64,000 bases of DNA, from the IMG/VR virus record IMGVR_UViG_3300010885_019006, positions 1 through 64,000 of that record. One strand, given 5' to 3'. The DNA is from a virus. A program made the position numbers and the translations under genes. The notes beneath the pieces are model-generated. The model saw only the letters and a list, made by a program, of their open reading frames with translations. It was not told the origin of the DNA and searched no databases. Within the stretch, counting starts at the first letter, position 1; every line of letters starts with the position of its first letter. Shown one piece after another: positions 39,211-47,809 of the stretch.

Positions 39211-40181
39211 GGTTTAGCATCCATTACAGCTTGGACCGCACTTTTAATTGCTTTAGTAGCGCCAGGAAATGCATTTGTTATAGCTTGAGCACTTTCTAAT
39301 AATGTATCAAGACCACTATTACTATCCCAATCTCCGGATAGCATGTATTCAATCTCCATAAAACTAATAGTAATAGTAGTAGCAACAGCACCATTAGTTC
39401 CATGGAAAAAACCAGGAGAACCACCAGGTGTATAATTAACACTTACACCTTTCATAACGCATTTTTTATAGCGTATAATACTGGTATCTGAATTCCAACC
39501 CCAAGGAGCAAGACCACCGGTATCCCAAGGGTAAAAATTAAGCTGAACCATATTTGGGTAATTTAAAAGAGCAGCAGATCCTGCAAATGTATTTTTTGGG
39601 AGTGCTGATTCTTTTAAAACCTTGATAATTTTCTGTAAGGTGTTACTTTCCGTTTCATTCTTAGGATAAAATGTCCATGAATGACTGAAATCTCTTAGTT
39701 CGGGGCCTGTGAACATAACTGAGGGATTTGGGTTTGGAGCAGTTCCTGTCATTTGTTGAATAGCAGAAGTAATTTGATCGGCTGAAATTACTTTATCAAT
39801 TGCACCACCAATTTTACCCAAAAATTTACTATAACCCCCAAAGTATGCATCAACTCCTGCACCCAACACATTTGATGCAGTACTCTTAATTAATTCGCCT
39901 GAATTACGTGCTAATGCCGCTCTCAATCCAGGCCCTATATCATTAACACTATCACCATTGATTATATCTCCAACGGATTCAAGATTCTGATTATTATTAT
40001 TATAACCAACCGAAGTATTATCTCTAAGATCTACAGGTAGTGGGAAATAGATAATCTTCTTTGTTTTAAATTCAGAGCTTGTAAATGGTGCAGGTCTACT
40101 ATACTCACCAAGTGTCAACTGGGTATAATACTTACCGAGATATGAATCGGTTGGGCTATTAATTTGAATTGTATCAACCAT
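39207..40181 (-). CDS. 48: Baseplate tail-tube cap gp48
   Basis: The 324-residue protein has an N-terminal SEFKTKKIIYFPLPVDLRDNTSVGY block and, at about 155-180, MFTGPELRDFSHSWTFYPKNETES, the conserved motif of gp48/gp54-type tube-initiating proteins. It overlaps gp53 downstream. gp48 sits between the hub and the first tube ring. Confidence 0.75.
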   Translation of the reverse strand: MVDTIQINSPTDSYLGKYYTQLTLGEYSRPAPFTSSEFKTKKIIYFPLPVDLRDNTSVGYNNNNQNLESVGDIINGDSVNDIGPGLRAALARNSGELIKSTASNVLGAGVDAYFGGYSKFLGKIGGAIDKVISADQITSAIQQMTGTAPNPNPSVMFTGPELRDFSHSWTFYPKNETESNTLQKIIKVLKESALPKNTFAGSAALLNYPNMVQLNFYPWDTGGLAPWGWNSDTSIIRYKKCVMKGVSVNYTPGGSPGFFHGTNGAVATTITISFMEIEYMLSGDWDSNSGLDTLLESAQAITNAFPGATKAIKSAVQAVMDAKP

Positions 40182-40576
40182 TATACGGCCGCCAAGATTT
40201 CAATATTAGAATCTGATTTCTTACTTGAAATCTTGGTTTCTGGGTTAATCTTTTGCAGATATGTCTTAATATCAGTGATAGATTTACTTCTGAGATCCGC
40301 CATGTTAGTAGCTCCTATCTTAGAAGGTTCCTTTCCTGCCAATCCGAAGAATTCATTTGAAGCACCAGTAATAATTGTATCAGTTTTCAAAGCAGCAAAT
40401 GCTTCTACACTCTGATATGATGCACCAATATTAAACATAGATTCTGCTACATTTTTAGCAGGGAGTCTAGAATTGGATGCTAGATTGCTGACAACATTAC
40501 CGATGATATTATCTACTGCACTTCCAATAATAGACTTTGCAGAATCTTTAATAAAACTTCCGACATTAAATGCCAT
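40181..40576 (-). CDS. Small baseplate-region protein
   Basis: The 131-residue protein is unassigned. It begins FNVGSFIKDSAKSIIGSAVDNIIGNVVSNL, an amphipathic helix, and ends in a Lys/Ser-rich tail. It is the first gene of the minus-strand baseplate operon, 34 bp after a late promoter, and touches gp48. Probably a virion or assembly protein for the tail tube base. Confidence 0.6.
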   Translation of the reverse strand: MAFNVGSFIKDSAKSIIGSAVDNIIGNVVSNLASNSRLPAKNVAESMFNIGASYQSVEAFAALKTDTIITGASNEFFGLAGKEPSKIGATNMADLRSKSITDIKTYLQKINPETKISSKKSDSNIEILAAV

Positions 40577-40595
40577 GAATGTTTCCTTTTGTTTT

Positions 40596-40603
40596 TATAA
40601 ATA
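40596..40603 (+). promoter_or_regulatory. T4-type late promoter, plus strand
   Basis: TATAAATA on the plus strand, 25 bp before the gp4 ATG at 40629. It is divergent from the minus-strand late promoter 7 bp away. Confidence 0.8.
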
Positions 40604-40609
40604 TATCTT

Positions 40610-40617
40610 TATTTATA
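40610..40617 (-). promoter_or_regulatory. T4-type late promoter, minus strand
   Basis: TATAAATA on the minus strand, 33 bp before the ATG at 40576. With 40596-40603 it makes a compact divergent late-promoter pair for the two tail operons. Confidence 0.8.
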
Positions 40618-40628
40618 TTGGATTTTAG

Positions 40629-41060
40629 ATGGCATACAAAGGAAAATTCACACCCAAGAATCCGAATAAATACAAAGGTAATCCCACTAACATTGTTTAC
40701 AGATCTCATTGGGAATTAAAATGTATGTTACACTTTGATTCTCATCCAGATGTAATAGAGTGGTCTTCAGAGGAAATAGTAATACCATACAGATCACCAA
40801 TAGATAACAGGATACACAGATATTTCCCTGACTTTTTCATCAGACGAAAAGATAAAGAAGGAAATATCAAAGCATTTTTAATTGAGGTAAAACCCAAAGC
40901 TCAAACCAAACCACCAAAGTTACAGACTAAAGCAACAAAGCGCTATATTAATGAAGTTGCTACTTGGGGTGTAAATTCAGCTAAATGGGAACAAGCCGAG
41001 CAATACTGTAAAGACCGAAACTGGGAATTTATAAAAATTACTGAGGACGAACTATTTTAA
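40629..41060 (+). CDS. 4: Head completion nuclease gp4
   Basis: The 143-residue protein has a TnsA/nuclease-like layout: YRSHWELKCMLHFDSHPDVIEWSSEEIVIPY, then HRYFPDFFIRRKD and FLIEVKPKAQ, in which E (SHWELK), D (FPDFF) and ExK (IEVKPK) form the expected active-site set. This matches T4-like head-completion protein gp4. It is the first gene of the plus-strand late operon. Confidence 0.85.
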   Translation: MAYKGKFTPKNPNKYKGNPTNIVYRSHWELKCMLHFDSHPDVIEWSSEEIVIPYRSPIDNRIHRYFPDFFIRRKDKEGNIKAFLIEVKPKAQTKPPKLQTKATKRYINEVATWGVNSAKWEQAEQYCKDRNWEFIKITEDELF

Positions 41061-41656
41061 TGGCAAATGTATTTGACGAACTTATCACAAAAGGTATCCG
41101 TGCAGGGCATGTTCCTGCACGAACTGAAGAAGCACGTAAATGGTACCGCGAAATGGCTTCAAAGCAAGGTCGGATCAACGAACGACAGTTGATTAATTCA
41201 GATCCAGATCGAGGCAAAACTGTCATTAAACCTGGATCAATGTATATGTATCTCTACGATCCAAAACATAAAGATACGCTACCTTACTACGATAGAGCAC
41301 CTCTTATATTTCCATTTAGAGTAGAAAGTAATAGATTTTGGGGTATCAATTTGCACTATCTTCCATTGGAACTTAGAGCAAAACTTATGGATGCTTTATA
41401 TGAAACTCGAATAAATAGTAGGTATGATGAATCGACCAAACTTAGAATTAGTTATCAGGTGCTTACTAGTGCATCAAAGTATAGATATTTTGAACCTTGT
41501 GTGAAGCAATATCTAGTTAATCATGTACAGTCTAAGTTTATGTATATTTACCCTTCTGAATGGGATGTGGCAATTTGGCTACCGACTGAACGTTTTGCTA
41601 AAGCCACAAAGACTCAAGTGTGGGCAGAGTCCAAAAAGAAAGTAATGAGTAACTAA
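41060..41656 (+). CDS. Conserved T4-like virion protein of unknown role
   Basis: The 198-residue protein contains GSMYMYLYDPKHKDTLPYYDRAPLIFPF (about 57-84) and FWGINLHYLPLELRAKLMDALYE, a block I associate with a conserved protein next to gp4 in T4-like phages. In T4 the gene next to gp4 is gp2, the DNA end protector, so a gp2-like role is possible, but I cannot confirm homology. Start and stop overlap or abut gp4 and the tube gene. Confidence 0.65.
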   Translation: MANVFDELITKGIRAGHVPARTEEARKWYREMASKQGRINERQLINSDPDRGKTVIKPGSMYMYLYDPKHKDTLPYYDRAPLIFPFRVESNRFWGINLHYLPLELRAKLMDALYETRINSRYDESTKLRISYQVLTSASKYRYFEPCVKQYLVNHVQSKFMYIYPSEWDVAIWLPTERFAKATKTQVWAESKKKVMSN

Positions 41657-41657
41657 G

Positions 41658-42305
41658 ATGATAGTTAAGATAAATGATTTTATTGCAGAGATTAATAAAG
41701 CAGGCGTACTTAGAGACAATAAATATGTAGCAAATTTTGGTGTTCCTCCTTATCTTAATCGGCCAGACTCTCCGATATCAAAATATAAGACAATCTATAA
41801 TGGTGGCCAATTAGCACTACGTTGTGAAACAGCATCAATACCTGGGCTTCAATTTGCAGGTATTGAAGGACCACCAAGAATAGGCTATGGTCCAATCGAA
41901 TTTAATCCTTATAATGTAGTATATGAGGATATTAATTTAACTTTTGTATTGGATACTAAAGCAGGTGTTCATAAATTCTTTTATGACTGGATGAATACTA
42001 TAGTAAACTTTCATGCGGCAGGTCAGTCACAATTGCGAAATGCACGAGGTTCTGTTGCAGGCATGGTTCCGTACGAAGTAGGTTATAAGGATTATTATAG
42101 TACTAATTTAACAATTTATGTTTATAATGATAATACAGACCCAACTGAATCTAATGCATCAATGATCTTTAATGCTTATAAGGCATTTCCTAAAGCAATC
42201 ACACCTCTAACTCTTAATTGGGCTGATGGTCAACCATTAAAGTTACAAGTAACTATAGCTTATACCGATTTTGAAATTACTTATGGATCATTCCCTATTA
42301 AATAA
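41658..42305 (+). CDS. Tail-tube-fold protein (gp19/gp54-like)
   Basis: The 215-residue protein begins with DFIAEINKAGVLRDNKYVANFGVPPYL and continues ALRCETASIPGLQFAGIEGPPRIGYGPIEFNPYNVVYEDINLTFVLDTKAGVHKFFYDWMN, a pattern of the T4 tail-tube family. Its location among baseplate genes rather than next to a sheath gene suggests gp54 (tube initiator) more than the main tube gp19. The sheath gene and a second tube gene are not in this window. Confidence 0.65.
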   Translation: MIVKINDFIAEINKAGVLRDNKYVANFGVPPYLNRPDSPISKYKTIYNGGQLALRCETASIPGLQFAGIEGPPRIGYGPIEFNPYNVVYEDINLTFVLDTKAGVHKFFYDWMNTIVNFHAAGQSQLRNARGSVAGMVPYEVGYKDYYSTNLTIYVYNDNTDPTESNASMIFNAYKAFPKAITPLTLNWADGQPLKLQVTIAYTDFEITYGSFPIK

Positions 42306-42317
42306 TGGAGCTAACTT

Positions 42318-43034
42318 ATGACACTACCTAAACTTGACAAGCCGCTATTTGAACTTACAATTCCTTCAACCAAACAGCCGATTCTATTCAGACCATTTAC
42401 AGTCAAGGAAGAAAAAATTCTTCTCATGGGTCAACAGAGCGGTACTGAAAAAGATATTATTCTTGCAATCAAGCAAGTTATCCAGAATTGTTGCCAAGCT
42501 GATCGTGATCTAAATGTTGATAGGCTTGCTACATTTGATCTCGAGTTCATCTTCCTCAAGCTTAGATCAATGTCGGTAAATAACGTCATTAATGTATCTT
42601 ATAGAGATAATGAAGATGATAAGATTTATGACTTTGAGATTGATCTAGACCAGGTTATTGTAACTAATCTTGAAACTGTAATCTCCAATCGGATTGAAAT
42701 CACGGATACTATTGGTATGCTTATGTCATATCCATCAGTCAAGATTCTTGAGAATGTGCCAGAAAATAGTACAGTAACTGAACTAACTGAATATCTCATT
42801 CGTTCATGTATTGAATCTGTATATGATGAGAACACCGTATATCCTGCAAATGAAGTCGACTCTGATGAACTTGCAGCATGGCTAGATGATCTTAATGTAG
42901 AGACATTTGACAAAATCAAAGCATTCTTTGATAATATTCCTCAGATGTATTATAAGATCGAATATACTAATTCATTAGGCTCTAAGCGTAAGATTGAACT
43001 TACTACGTTAAATGATTTTTTTACCTGGCGTTGA
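42318..43034 (+). CDS. 26: Baseplate hub assembly protein gp26 (tail assembly chaperone)
   Basis: The 238-residue protein (KPLFELTIPSTKQPILFRPFTVKEEKILLMGQQSGTEKDIILAIKQVIQNC, about 6-56) matches the gp26-like hub family. It ends in TLNDFFTWR across a seven-T run at which a -1 shift would extend it by 60 residues. A T4-like gp26 with such an extension is the counterpart of the G/GT tail chaperones of siphophages. Confidence 0.85.
   Translation: MTLPKLDKPLFELTIPSTKQPILFRPFTVKEEKILLMGQQSGTEKDIILAIKQVIQNCCQADRDLNVDRLATFDLEFIFLKLRSMSVNNVINVSYRDNEDDKIYDFEIDLDQVIVTNLETVISNRIEITDTIGMLMSYPSVKILENVPENSTVTELTEYLIRSCIESVYDENTVYPANEVDSDELAAWLDDLNVETFDKIKAFFDNIPQMYYKIEYTNSLGSKRKIELTTLNDFFTWR
43016..43022 (+). 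other. Candidate programmed -1 frameshift site (T TTT TTT)
   Basis: A run of seven T falls exactly as X XXY YYZ in the gp26 frame (GA T TTT TTT ACC), four codons before the gp26 stop. Slipping back one base continues directly into an open frame of 60 codons encoding the gp51-like tail, with no stop in between. Confidence 0.7.
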
Positions 43035-43204
43035 GTCATAACACATTAGCAAACTATTATACTACTATTTTTGCTATGGCTCAACATCATAAATACTCAA
43101 TTACCGAAATAGAAGACATGTTACCTTTTGAACGAGATCTTTACATTGATCTCCTTATGGCATATTTAGATAAAGAAAAAAATAAGTTGACAGAGGAAAT
43201 CTAA
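43022..43204 (+). CDS. 51: gp51-like -1 frame extension of gp26
   Basis: The -1 frame after the T7 run encodes 60 residues ending in HHKYSITEIEDMLPFERDLYIDLLMAYLDKEKNKLTEEI. The MLPFERDLYIDLLMAYL segment resembles the T domain of tail assembly chaperones (gp51 in T4-like phages). The first in-frame ATG (43076) has no ribosome-binding site, so expression as a fusion of about 295 residues by frameshifting is more likely than independent translation. Confidence 0.7.
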   Translation, partial: YLALSHNTLANYYTTIFAMAQHHKYSITEIEDMLPFERDLYIDLLMAYLDKEKNKLTEEI

Positions 43205-44863
43205 GTGAAGCTCCCGACTATCAAGGGCATTAAATCACCGATAACAAATACCAAGCGAGTGGTTGCTCCAACTACTGAGAGACGTGCTGCCGCTCAAAAG
43301 CGTCTCAATTCCATGAAACGGAAGCAGTTTGCTAAAAACTTCCTATCAAGATATGGGCTTGATGAAACAAATATCGGTAAGACTAAACTATTTACTGAGA
43401 CACTAGGTATCTTTTCACCACAGACTTCACGTAATAGATCCAATAATGTCAATATACCAAATCTAGATACGCCAACTAGAGTATCTAATGATAATAGTCC
43501 TACCCTACAAACACTTGAAAAACAATTTAATCTGATTGCCAATCAACTTAAAATACTTGAGTCAATTACAAAGAAGCAACAAGATAATTTTGTATCACAA
43601 CTATTATCAAACGAATCATCTAATAAAGAATCTATTCTAGAGTCTGGTAAACATGGTGACTTAGAGCCAGGTGGTTCAAATCTAGAACTAGAACCATTAA
43701 ATGATGAAATAGCAAAACTTTCAAATTCAATTAGCTCATTAATAGATATACTAGATGAAAAAGCTCAGGAGTCTAATGGTAATAGTTTCTTAGATAATCT
43801 AAAAGAACGTTATGGTTTTGAGAAACCAAAAGTTGGTAAAGCAGATAAAGCCGCAAGAGCGGCCAGACGTGAAGCCAGTATGGTTGAAAAGCTTGCGGCT
43901 AATGATAATATATCAAAGATAAGTAAAACAGGACGATTAGGTAAAGCAGCAGACGTAATAGGTAGAGGGATTAGATCTGGAACTCAGGCGGCATCCAGAC
44001 TCGGTGGTTCTACTTCTAAAGCAATTGAAAAACTAGCGGCACCAATTATAGAAAAAGGTCTTGGTAAAACTGTACTTAAATCTATTCCAATATTAGGTGC
44101 TGCCGCTGGTGCAGGCTTTGCTATTGGACGACTACTTGAAGGTGATGTTATTGGTGCTGGATTGGATGCAGCATCAGGTCTTGGTGGGCCTTTAACTGCA
44201 ATTCCAGCATTTGTTGCTAGTACAGTACGTGACATATATTCAGCAATGTATGGCATTCAACCTGAAGAAGACCCAAATGCTGGTGATCGAATGTCAGAAA
44301 TAACCACAGTAGTTAAAGGTCTTGTTTCAGCAGCTCTAGGTAAAAGTATTGATGCTCGCCCATCACCACCTGCAGATTCAGCAAGTAATGGAGTAAAAGG
44401 ACAAGCCGCTACTGTGATGAAGAATGCAGGATTCTCTTCCGGAGATGGAAGTTTTGGAGGTGGTGGTTCTTCTGGTTCGTTTGATACGGGTGTGAGTAAG
44501 GCACCTGCAGCAGAATCTACGCCAGCCACACCTTCAGCGGCGGTAGCAAGTGAATCTAAAGTTCAAGCTGGAACTGCCGCAGAATCTAGTGTTAAAGCCG
44601 CAACTGCTGCACCAGTAAGTGAATCTAATGTTCAAGCTACACCAGTAAGTAAACCAACACAAGACATGAATAGTACACAGCTCATTCAAAAATCACAACA
44701 GAATGAAGAAATGCAACAACCACAACTAATTGCTATAAATGACAATACTAATCTACCATCTCCACAAAAAGTAATTACCAAACAAGGTAAAGCTAGTGTT
44801 GGTAATGTTCCTGATCCTACATATCATTTATCAATGTCATTAGCTAAACAGCTATATTTTTAA
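43205..44863 (+). CDS. Long tail protein with GTG start (tape-measure or hub type)
   Basis: The 552-residue protein starts at a GTG right after the gp51-like stop, with AGAGGA seven bases upstream. The N-terminal 90 residues are basic, 95-190 are coiled coil, 260-340 are Gly/Ala-rich and hydrophobic (GAAAGAGFAIGRLLEGDVIGAGLDAASGLGG), and 425-490 is an Ala/Ser/Val-rich linker with repeats such as ESSVKAATAAPVSESNVQA. The hydrophobic segment and its position after a tail chaperone pair suggest a tape-measure-like or gp29-like hub protein. Confidence 0.55.
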   Translation: MKLPTIKGIKSPITNTKRVVAPTTERRAAAQKRLNSMKRKQFAKNFLSRYGLDETNIGKTKLFTETLGIFSPQTSRNRSNNVNIPNLDTPTRVSNDNSPTLQTLEKQFNLIANQLKILESITKKQQDNFVSQLLSNESSNKESILESGKHGDLEPGGSNLELEPLNDEIAKLSNSISSLIDILDEKAQESNGNSFLDNLKERYGFEKPKVGKADKAARAARREASMVEKLAANDNISKISKTGRLGKAADVIGRGIRSGTQAASRLGGSTSKAIEKLAAPIIEKGLGKTVLKSIPILGAAAGAGFAIGRLLEGDVIGAGLDAASGLGGPLTAIPAFVASTVRDIYSAMYGIQPEEDPNAGDRMSEITTVVKGLVSAALGKSIDARPSPPADSASNGVKGQAATVMKNAGFSSGDGSFGGGGSSGSFDTGVSKAPAAESTPATPSAAVASESKVQAGTAAESSVKAATAAPVSESNVQATPVSKPTQDMNSTQLIQKSQQNEEMQQPQLIAINDNTNLPSPQKVITKQGKASVGNVPDPTYHLSMSLAKQLYF

Positions 44864-44872
44864 GGCCATTTA

Positions 44873-46801
44873 ATGCTTGCTCAATTAGAACAATATGATG
44901 ATCAAGATCTTAAAGCAATTTATAGTAAGATAAAGCTATTTGATGACCCAAAAGAAATAAAGAAAGTTTCTAATGTCGTCACACAACAGCGCAATTCACT
45001 TAGTGCAATCAATACTTATAATAACAATATACTCAAGCTTGTTGATTCATCACAGTTAAGTAAAGCCAATGCAAGAAATGAGAGTATTCTAGAGCAATCT
45101 AAGACTTCTAATGATAATAGTCCCAACTTAGTTAATGCCAAACCTACTGCGTTACTTTCATCTTTACAGAATCTAACTAAATTAGTAGATACACTAAATG
45201 AAAAAATGAAAATGACGGATCTATCAGGATCGGTGCAAATGATGCCAGAGCTTGGTATTGCTAAGAATATAGGAAAGGCCGTAGCAGTTGCAGGTGCTGT
45301 AGCTATTGGAACTGCAGTACTTTCCAGACCAGATCAAACATCGGATAAACTTAATAGAACCGCGGGTAATGCAATCCAAAAATCAGATCAAAGATTAGAA
45401 ACTACCAAAGTATCTGAACAAAGTTTTGCTAGTCAGTTTGCTAATTTTATGGCTAGTCTATTTACAGGCGGATTAATTGGTGGAGCTATTAATGCAGTAA
45501 CTGGTGGTGGCGAAGATTATAGCAATCTAAAGCCTGCTGGAGATTCTGCTCATGCTGGTCAAGCTATGTCATTCTTTCAATCAAAAGGCTGGACAAAAGA
45601 ACAAGCAGCAGGTATCGTAGGTAATCTACAACAAGAATCAAAAGCAGATCTAGATCCTAATGCAAAAAACGAAATTGGAATGTATGGTATTGCTCAATGG
45701 GATACCGACAGACGAAATAAATTTAATCTTCTATATGGTAAGTCAATTTATGGATCTTCATTCGAAGAGCAACTCAATTACGTTCAATATGAACTAACTG
45801 AAGGGTCACGTAAGGGAGCAGGTAATAGATTAAAAGCAGCTAGAGACCCTAAGGAAGCTGCATTAATAGTAAATAAGTATTATGAAGGTGCAGAAGGCCA
45901 AGCAGATGGCAAACGAATTGCAAATGCTATTGCTCTAGCAGGTGGTGACTATGAAAAGACTACATCTTCAAAGAATGTAAATGTAAGTACTTCTGCTGCC
46001 CGAAAAGGTACTATTTGGAAAGGTCGAGACAAGAGTGGTCTAATTACCTTTGTTAGTAAGACAAATGATCCGCGTAATGGTAAGGTAAAATACGAGACTT
46101 GGACTAATCAAGATTCTACTCATTATCCAATAAGTGAAGAAGATGCAAATACGCAAATTAAAAGTAGAAAACTAACATCTAATAATACAGCATTACAAAA
46201 AGATGCTCAAAGATCTTCAGGATATACTATAACTGGCTCATATGGTACAGATAGAGGTGACCATATACACGGTGGTGTAGATATTAAAGCTTCCATAGGA
46301 ACACCTGTATATAGTATTATGGATGGTATCATATCTAGATCAGAATATTCTAAAACATATGGCAATGTAATTTATGTAGATCATACTGATGGAACACAAA
46401 CTAGATATGCACATTTATCTCAACGTATGGGATCTAAAGGTCAAAGAGTATCGGCAGGACAATTAATTGGTAAATCTGGTAATACAGGTCGTTCTGAAGG
46501 AGAACATTTACATTTTGAAGTCAGAAAAAATGGTCAATCTATAAATCCGTCTGGTTATGGAAATCCATTAAATGGAAATCCTGATCAAGTACAATCAGGA
46601 CAACCAAGATCACAACAAATGTTGGCGACATCAACACAAAGTGCAATGAATAAAGCTCATACTAAAAGACATGCGCCTACTATCATAGTTAAGAATAATA
46701 TGATTACAAAAAATGTGAAACAGCCAATGATTGCATCTCAGAGCTCACAAACTAAACAGATGATTAGACCAACCACTGAGTACTTTGATTATCTAATCTA
46801 A
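44873..46801 (+). CDS. Tail-associated peptidoglycan hydrolase: tail lysozyme + M23 peptidase
   Basis: This 642-residue protein has a helical N terminus, then at about 225-360 a phage tail lysozyme-type domain (FFQSKGWTKEQAAGIVGNLQQESKADLDPNAKNEIGMYGIAQWD). At about 450-565 follows an M23/LytM endopeptidase domain with metal motifs HxxxD (HGGVDI) and HxH (HLHFEV) and a GNTGRSEGEHLH loop. The two domains cut glycan and peptide bonds respectively. Because gp5 lacks a lysozyme domain, this protein probably opens the wall during infection. It shares Ser/Asn-rich linkers with the gene before it. Confidence 0.75.
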   Translation: MLAQLEQYDDQDLKAIYSKIKLFDDPKEIKKVSNVVTQQRNSLSAINTYNNNILKLVDSSQLSKANARNESILEQSKTSNDNSPNLVNAKPTALLSSLQNLTKLVDTLNEKMKMTDLSGSVQMMPELGIAKNIGKAVAVAGAVAIGTAVLSRPDQTSDKLNRTAGNAIQKSDQRLETTKVSEQSFASQFANFMASLFTGGLIGGAINAVTGGGEDYSNLKPAGDSAHAGQAMSFFQSKGWTKEQAAGIVGNLQQESKADLDPNAKNEIGMYGIAQWDTDRRNKFNLLYGKSIYGSSFEEQLNYVQYELTEGSRKGAGNRLKAARDPKEAALIVNKYYEGAEGQADGKRIANAIALAGGDYEKTTSSKNVNVSTSAARKGTIWKGRDKSGLITFVSKTNDPRNGKVKYETWTNQDSTHYPISEEDANTQIKSRKLTSNNTALQKDAQRSSGYTITGSYGTDRGDHIHGGVDIKASIGTPVYSIMDGIISRSEYSKTYGNVIYVDHTDGTQTRYAHLSQRMGSKGQRVSAGQLIGKSGNTGRSEGEHLHFEVRKNGQSINPSGYGNPLNGNPDQVQSGQPRSQQMLATSTQSAMNKAHTKRHAPTIIVKNNMITKNVKQPMIASQSSQTKQMIRPTTEYFDYLI

Positions 46802-46807
46802 TAAAAA

Positions 46808-46825
46808 GGGGAGCTTCGGCTCCCC
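46808..46825. terminator. Bidirectional rho-independent terminator
   Basis: A perfect 7-bp stem GGGGAGC/GCTCCCC with a TTCG tetraloop, with five A on the left and an AT-rich tract on the right. It separates the converging plus-strand tail operon and the gp32 operon. Confidence 0.85.
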
Positions 46826-46832
46826 AATTTAT

Positions 46833-47732
46833 TTAATCTTCTTCATCTACCAAACCTCGGAAGAATTCAAGGTCATCGTCATCATCAGCAGAGCTTGTTT
46901 CGGCAAGCTTAGGGGCCGAAGCGGACTTAGGTTCCCAGGCAGGAGCTTCTTCAGCAGGAGCACGGTTCTTTGCAGGAGCACTAGTAGAAGATCTACCAAG
47001 TGCTTTATCAAGCTTGATCTTGAGTTCATCATAAGTCTTAAAGTTCTTACGATCTAGAAGAGCCTGAAGGGAATGTTCCTTCTTGTAGATTGCCTCTAGT
47101 TCATCATCATCTTCACTCAATGGTGCAGGTGTATCAAATTCAGACTTATCATAATTTGGATAACCTTCAAGCTTACGAATCTTGAGCTTGAAGTTAGCGC
47201 CAGTCCATAGATCAAATGGATTAACAGGCTTTTCATCTGCAAAAGCTTCTGAAGGATTCATCACATCATTTAACTTATCAAAGATCTTCTTACCGTACTT
47301 GAAAAGGAAAACCTTTCCTTCATTTTCTGGGTTAGCAGGATCCTTAACAATGTAGACGTTTGAGTAGTAGGAGAGGCGGCGCTTCTGTTTACGAACAGTT
47401 TCCTTGTCTGCGTCTAGACCTGTATTCCAGAGCTGTGAATTATGCTCACCAATCGGATCATTTTCACCGAATGTGGTTAGAGAGCGCTCAATATACCAAC
47501 CGCCTGGTCCTTGAAATCCGTGATCCCAAATACGAACGAATGGAACATCTTCACCTTCTGGTGCTGGGAGAAATCTAATAACTGCGTAACCATTACCTAC
47601 CTTATCTGTAGCAGGCTTCCAGAGATTTTCAATCTCGTTGTTGTCGTAGTTATTGGAATTGAGCTTAGTTAGCTCTTTTGTGAGTTTCTCAAAGTTGGAA
47701 CTCGAATTGCGCTTAAGATTTGCAAACGACAT
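46833..47732 (-). CDS. 32: Single-stranded DNA-binding protein gp32, without Cys zinc ligands
   Basis: The 299-residue protein has the gp32 plan: basic N-terminal cooperativity region (LKRNSSSNFEKLTKELTKLN), an OB-fold core (GYAVIRFLPAPEGEDVPFVRIWDHGFQGPGGWYIERSLTTFGENDPIGEHNSQLWNTG) and an acidic tail (SSADDDDDLEFFRGLVDEED). The segment that in T4 holds the zinc-binding Cys has none, and the whole protein has no Cys. It lies directly after gp59 in the same direction and is preceded by AAAAGGA. Confidence 0.9.
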   Translation of the reverse strand: MSFANLKRNSSSNFEKLTKELTKLNSNNYDNNEIENLWKPATDKVGNGYAVIRFLPAPEGEDVPFVRIWDHGFQGPGGWYIERSLTTFGENDPIGEHNSQLWNTGLDADKETVRKQKRRLSYYSNVYIVKDPANPENEGKVFLFKYGKKIFDKLNDVMNPSEAFADEKPVNPFDLWTGANFKLKIRKLEGYPNYDKSEFDTPAPLSEDDDELEAIYKKEHSLQALLDRKNFKTYDELKIKLDKALGRSSTSAPAKNRAPAEEAPAWEPKSASAPKLAETSSADDDDDLEFFRGLVDEED

Positions 47733-47809
47733 ATTATTTCCTTTTACGTTGTATAGTTGTTTACGATTGATTTCACATAGTCATAATGACATACTATATA
47801 TACAAGCAC

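Noticed and set aside
47733-47809. Middle (MotA-type) promoter before gp32
   Set aside because: A TGCTT and TATA-like sequences occur, but spacing does not fit the T4 middle promoter or the early family found here.
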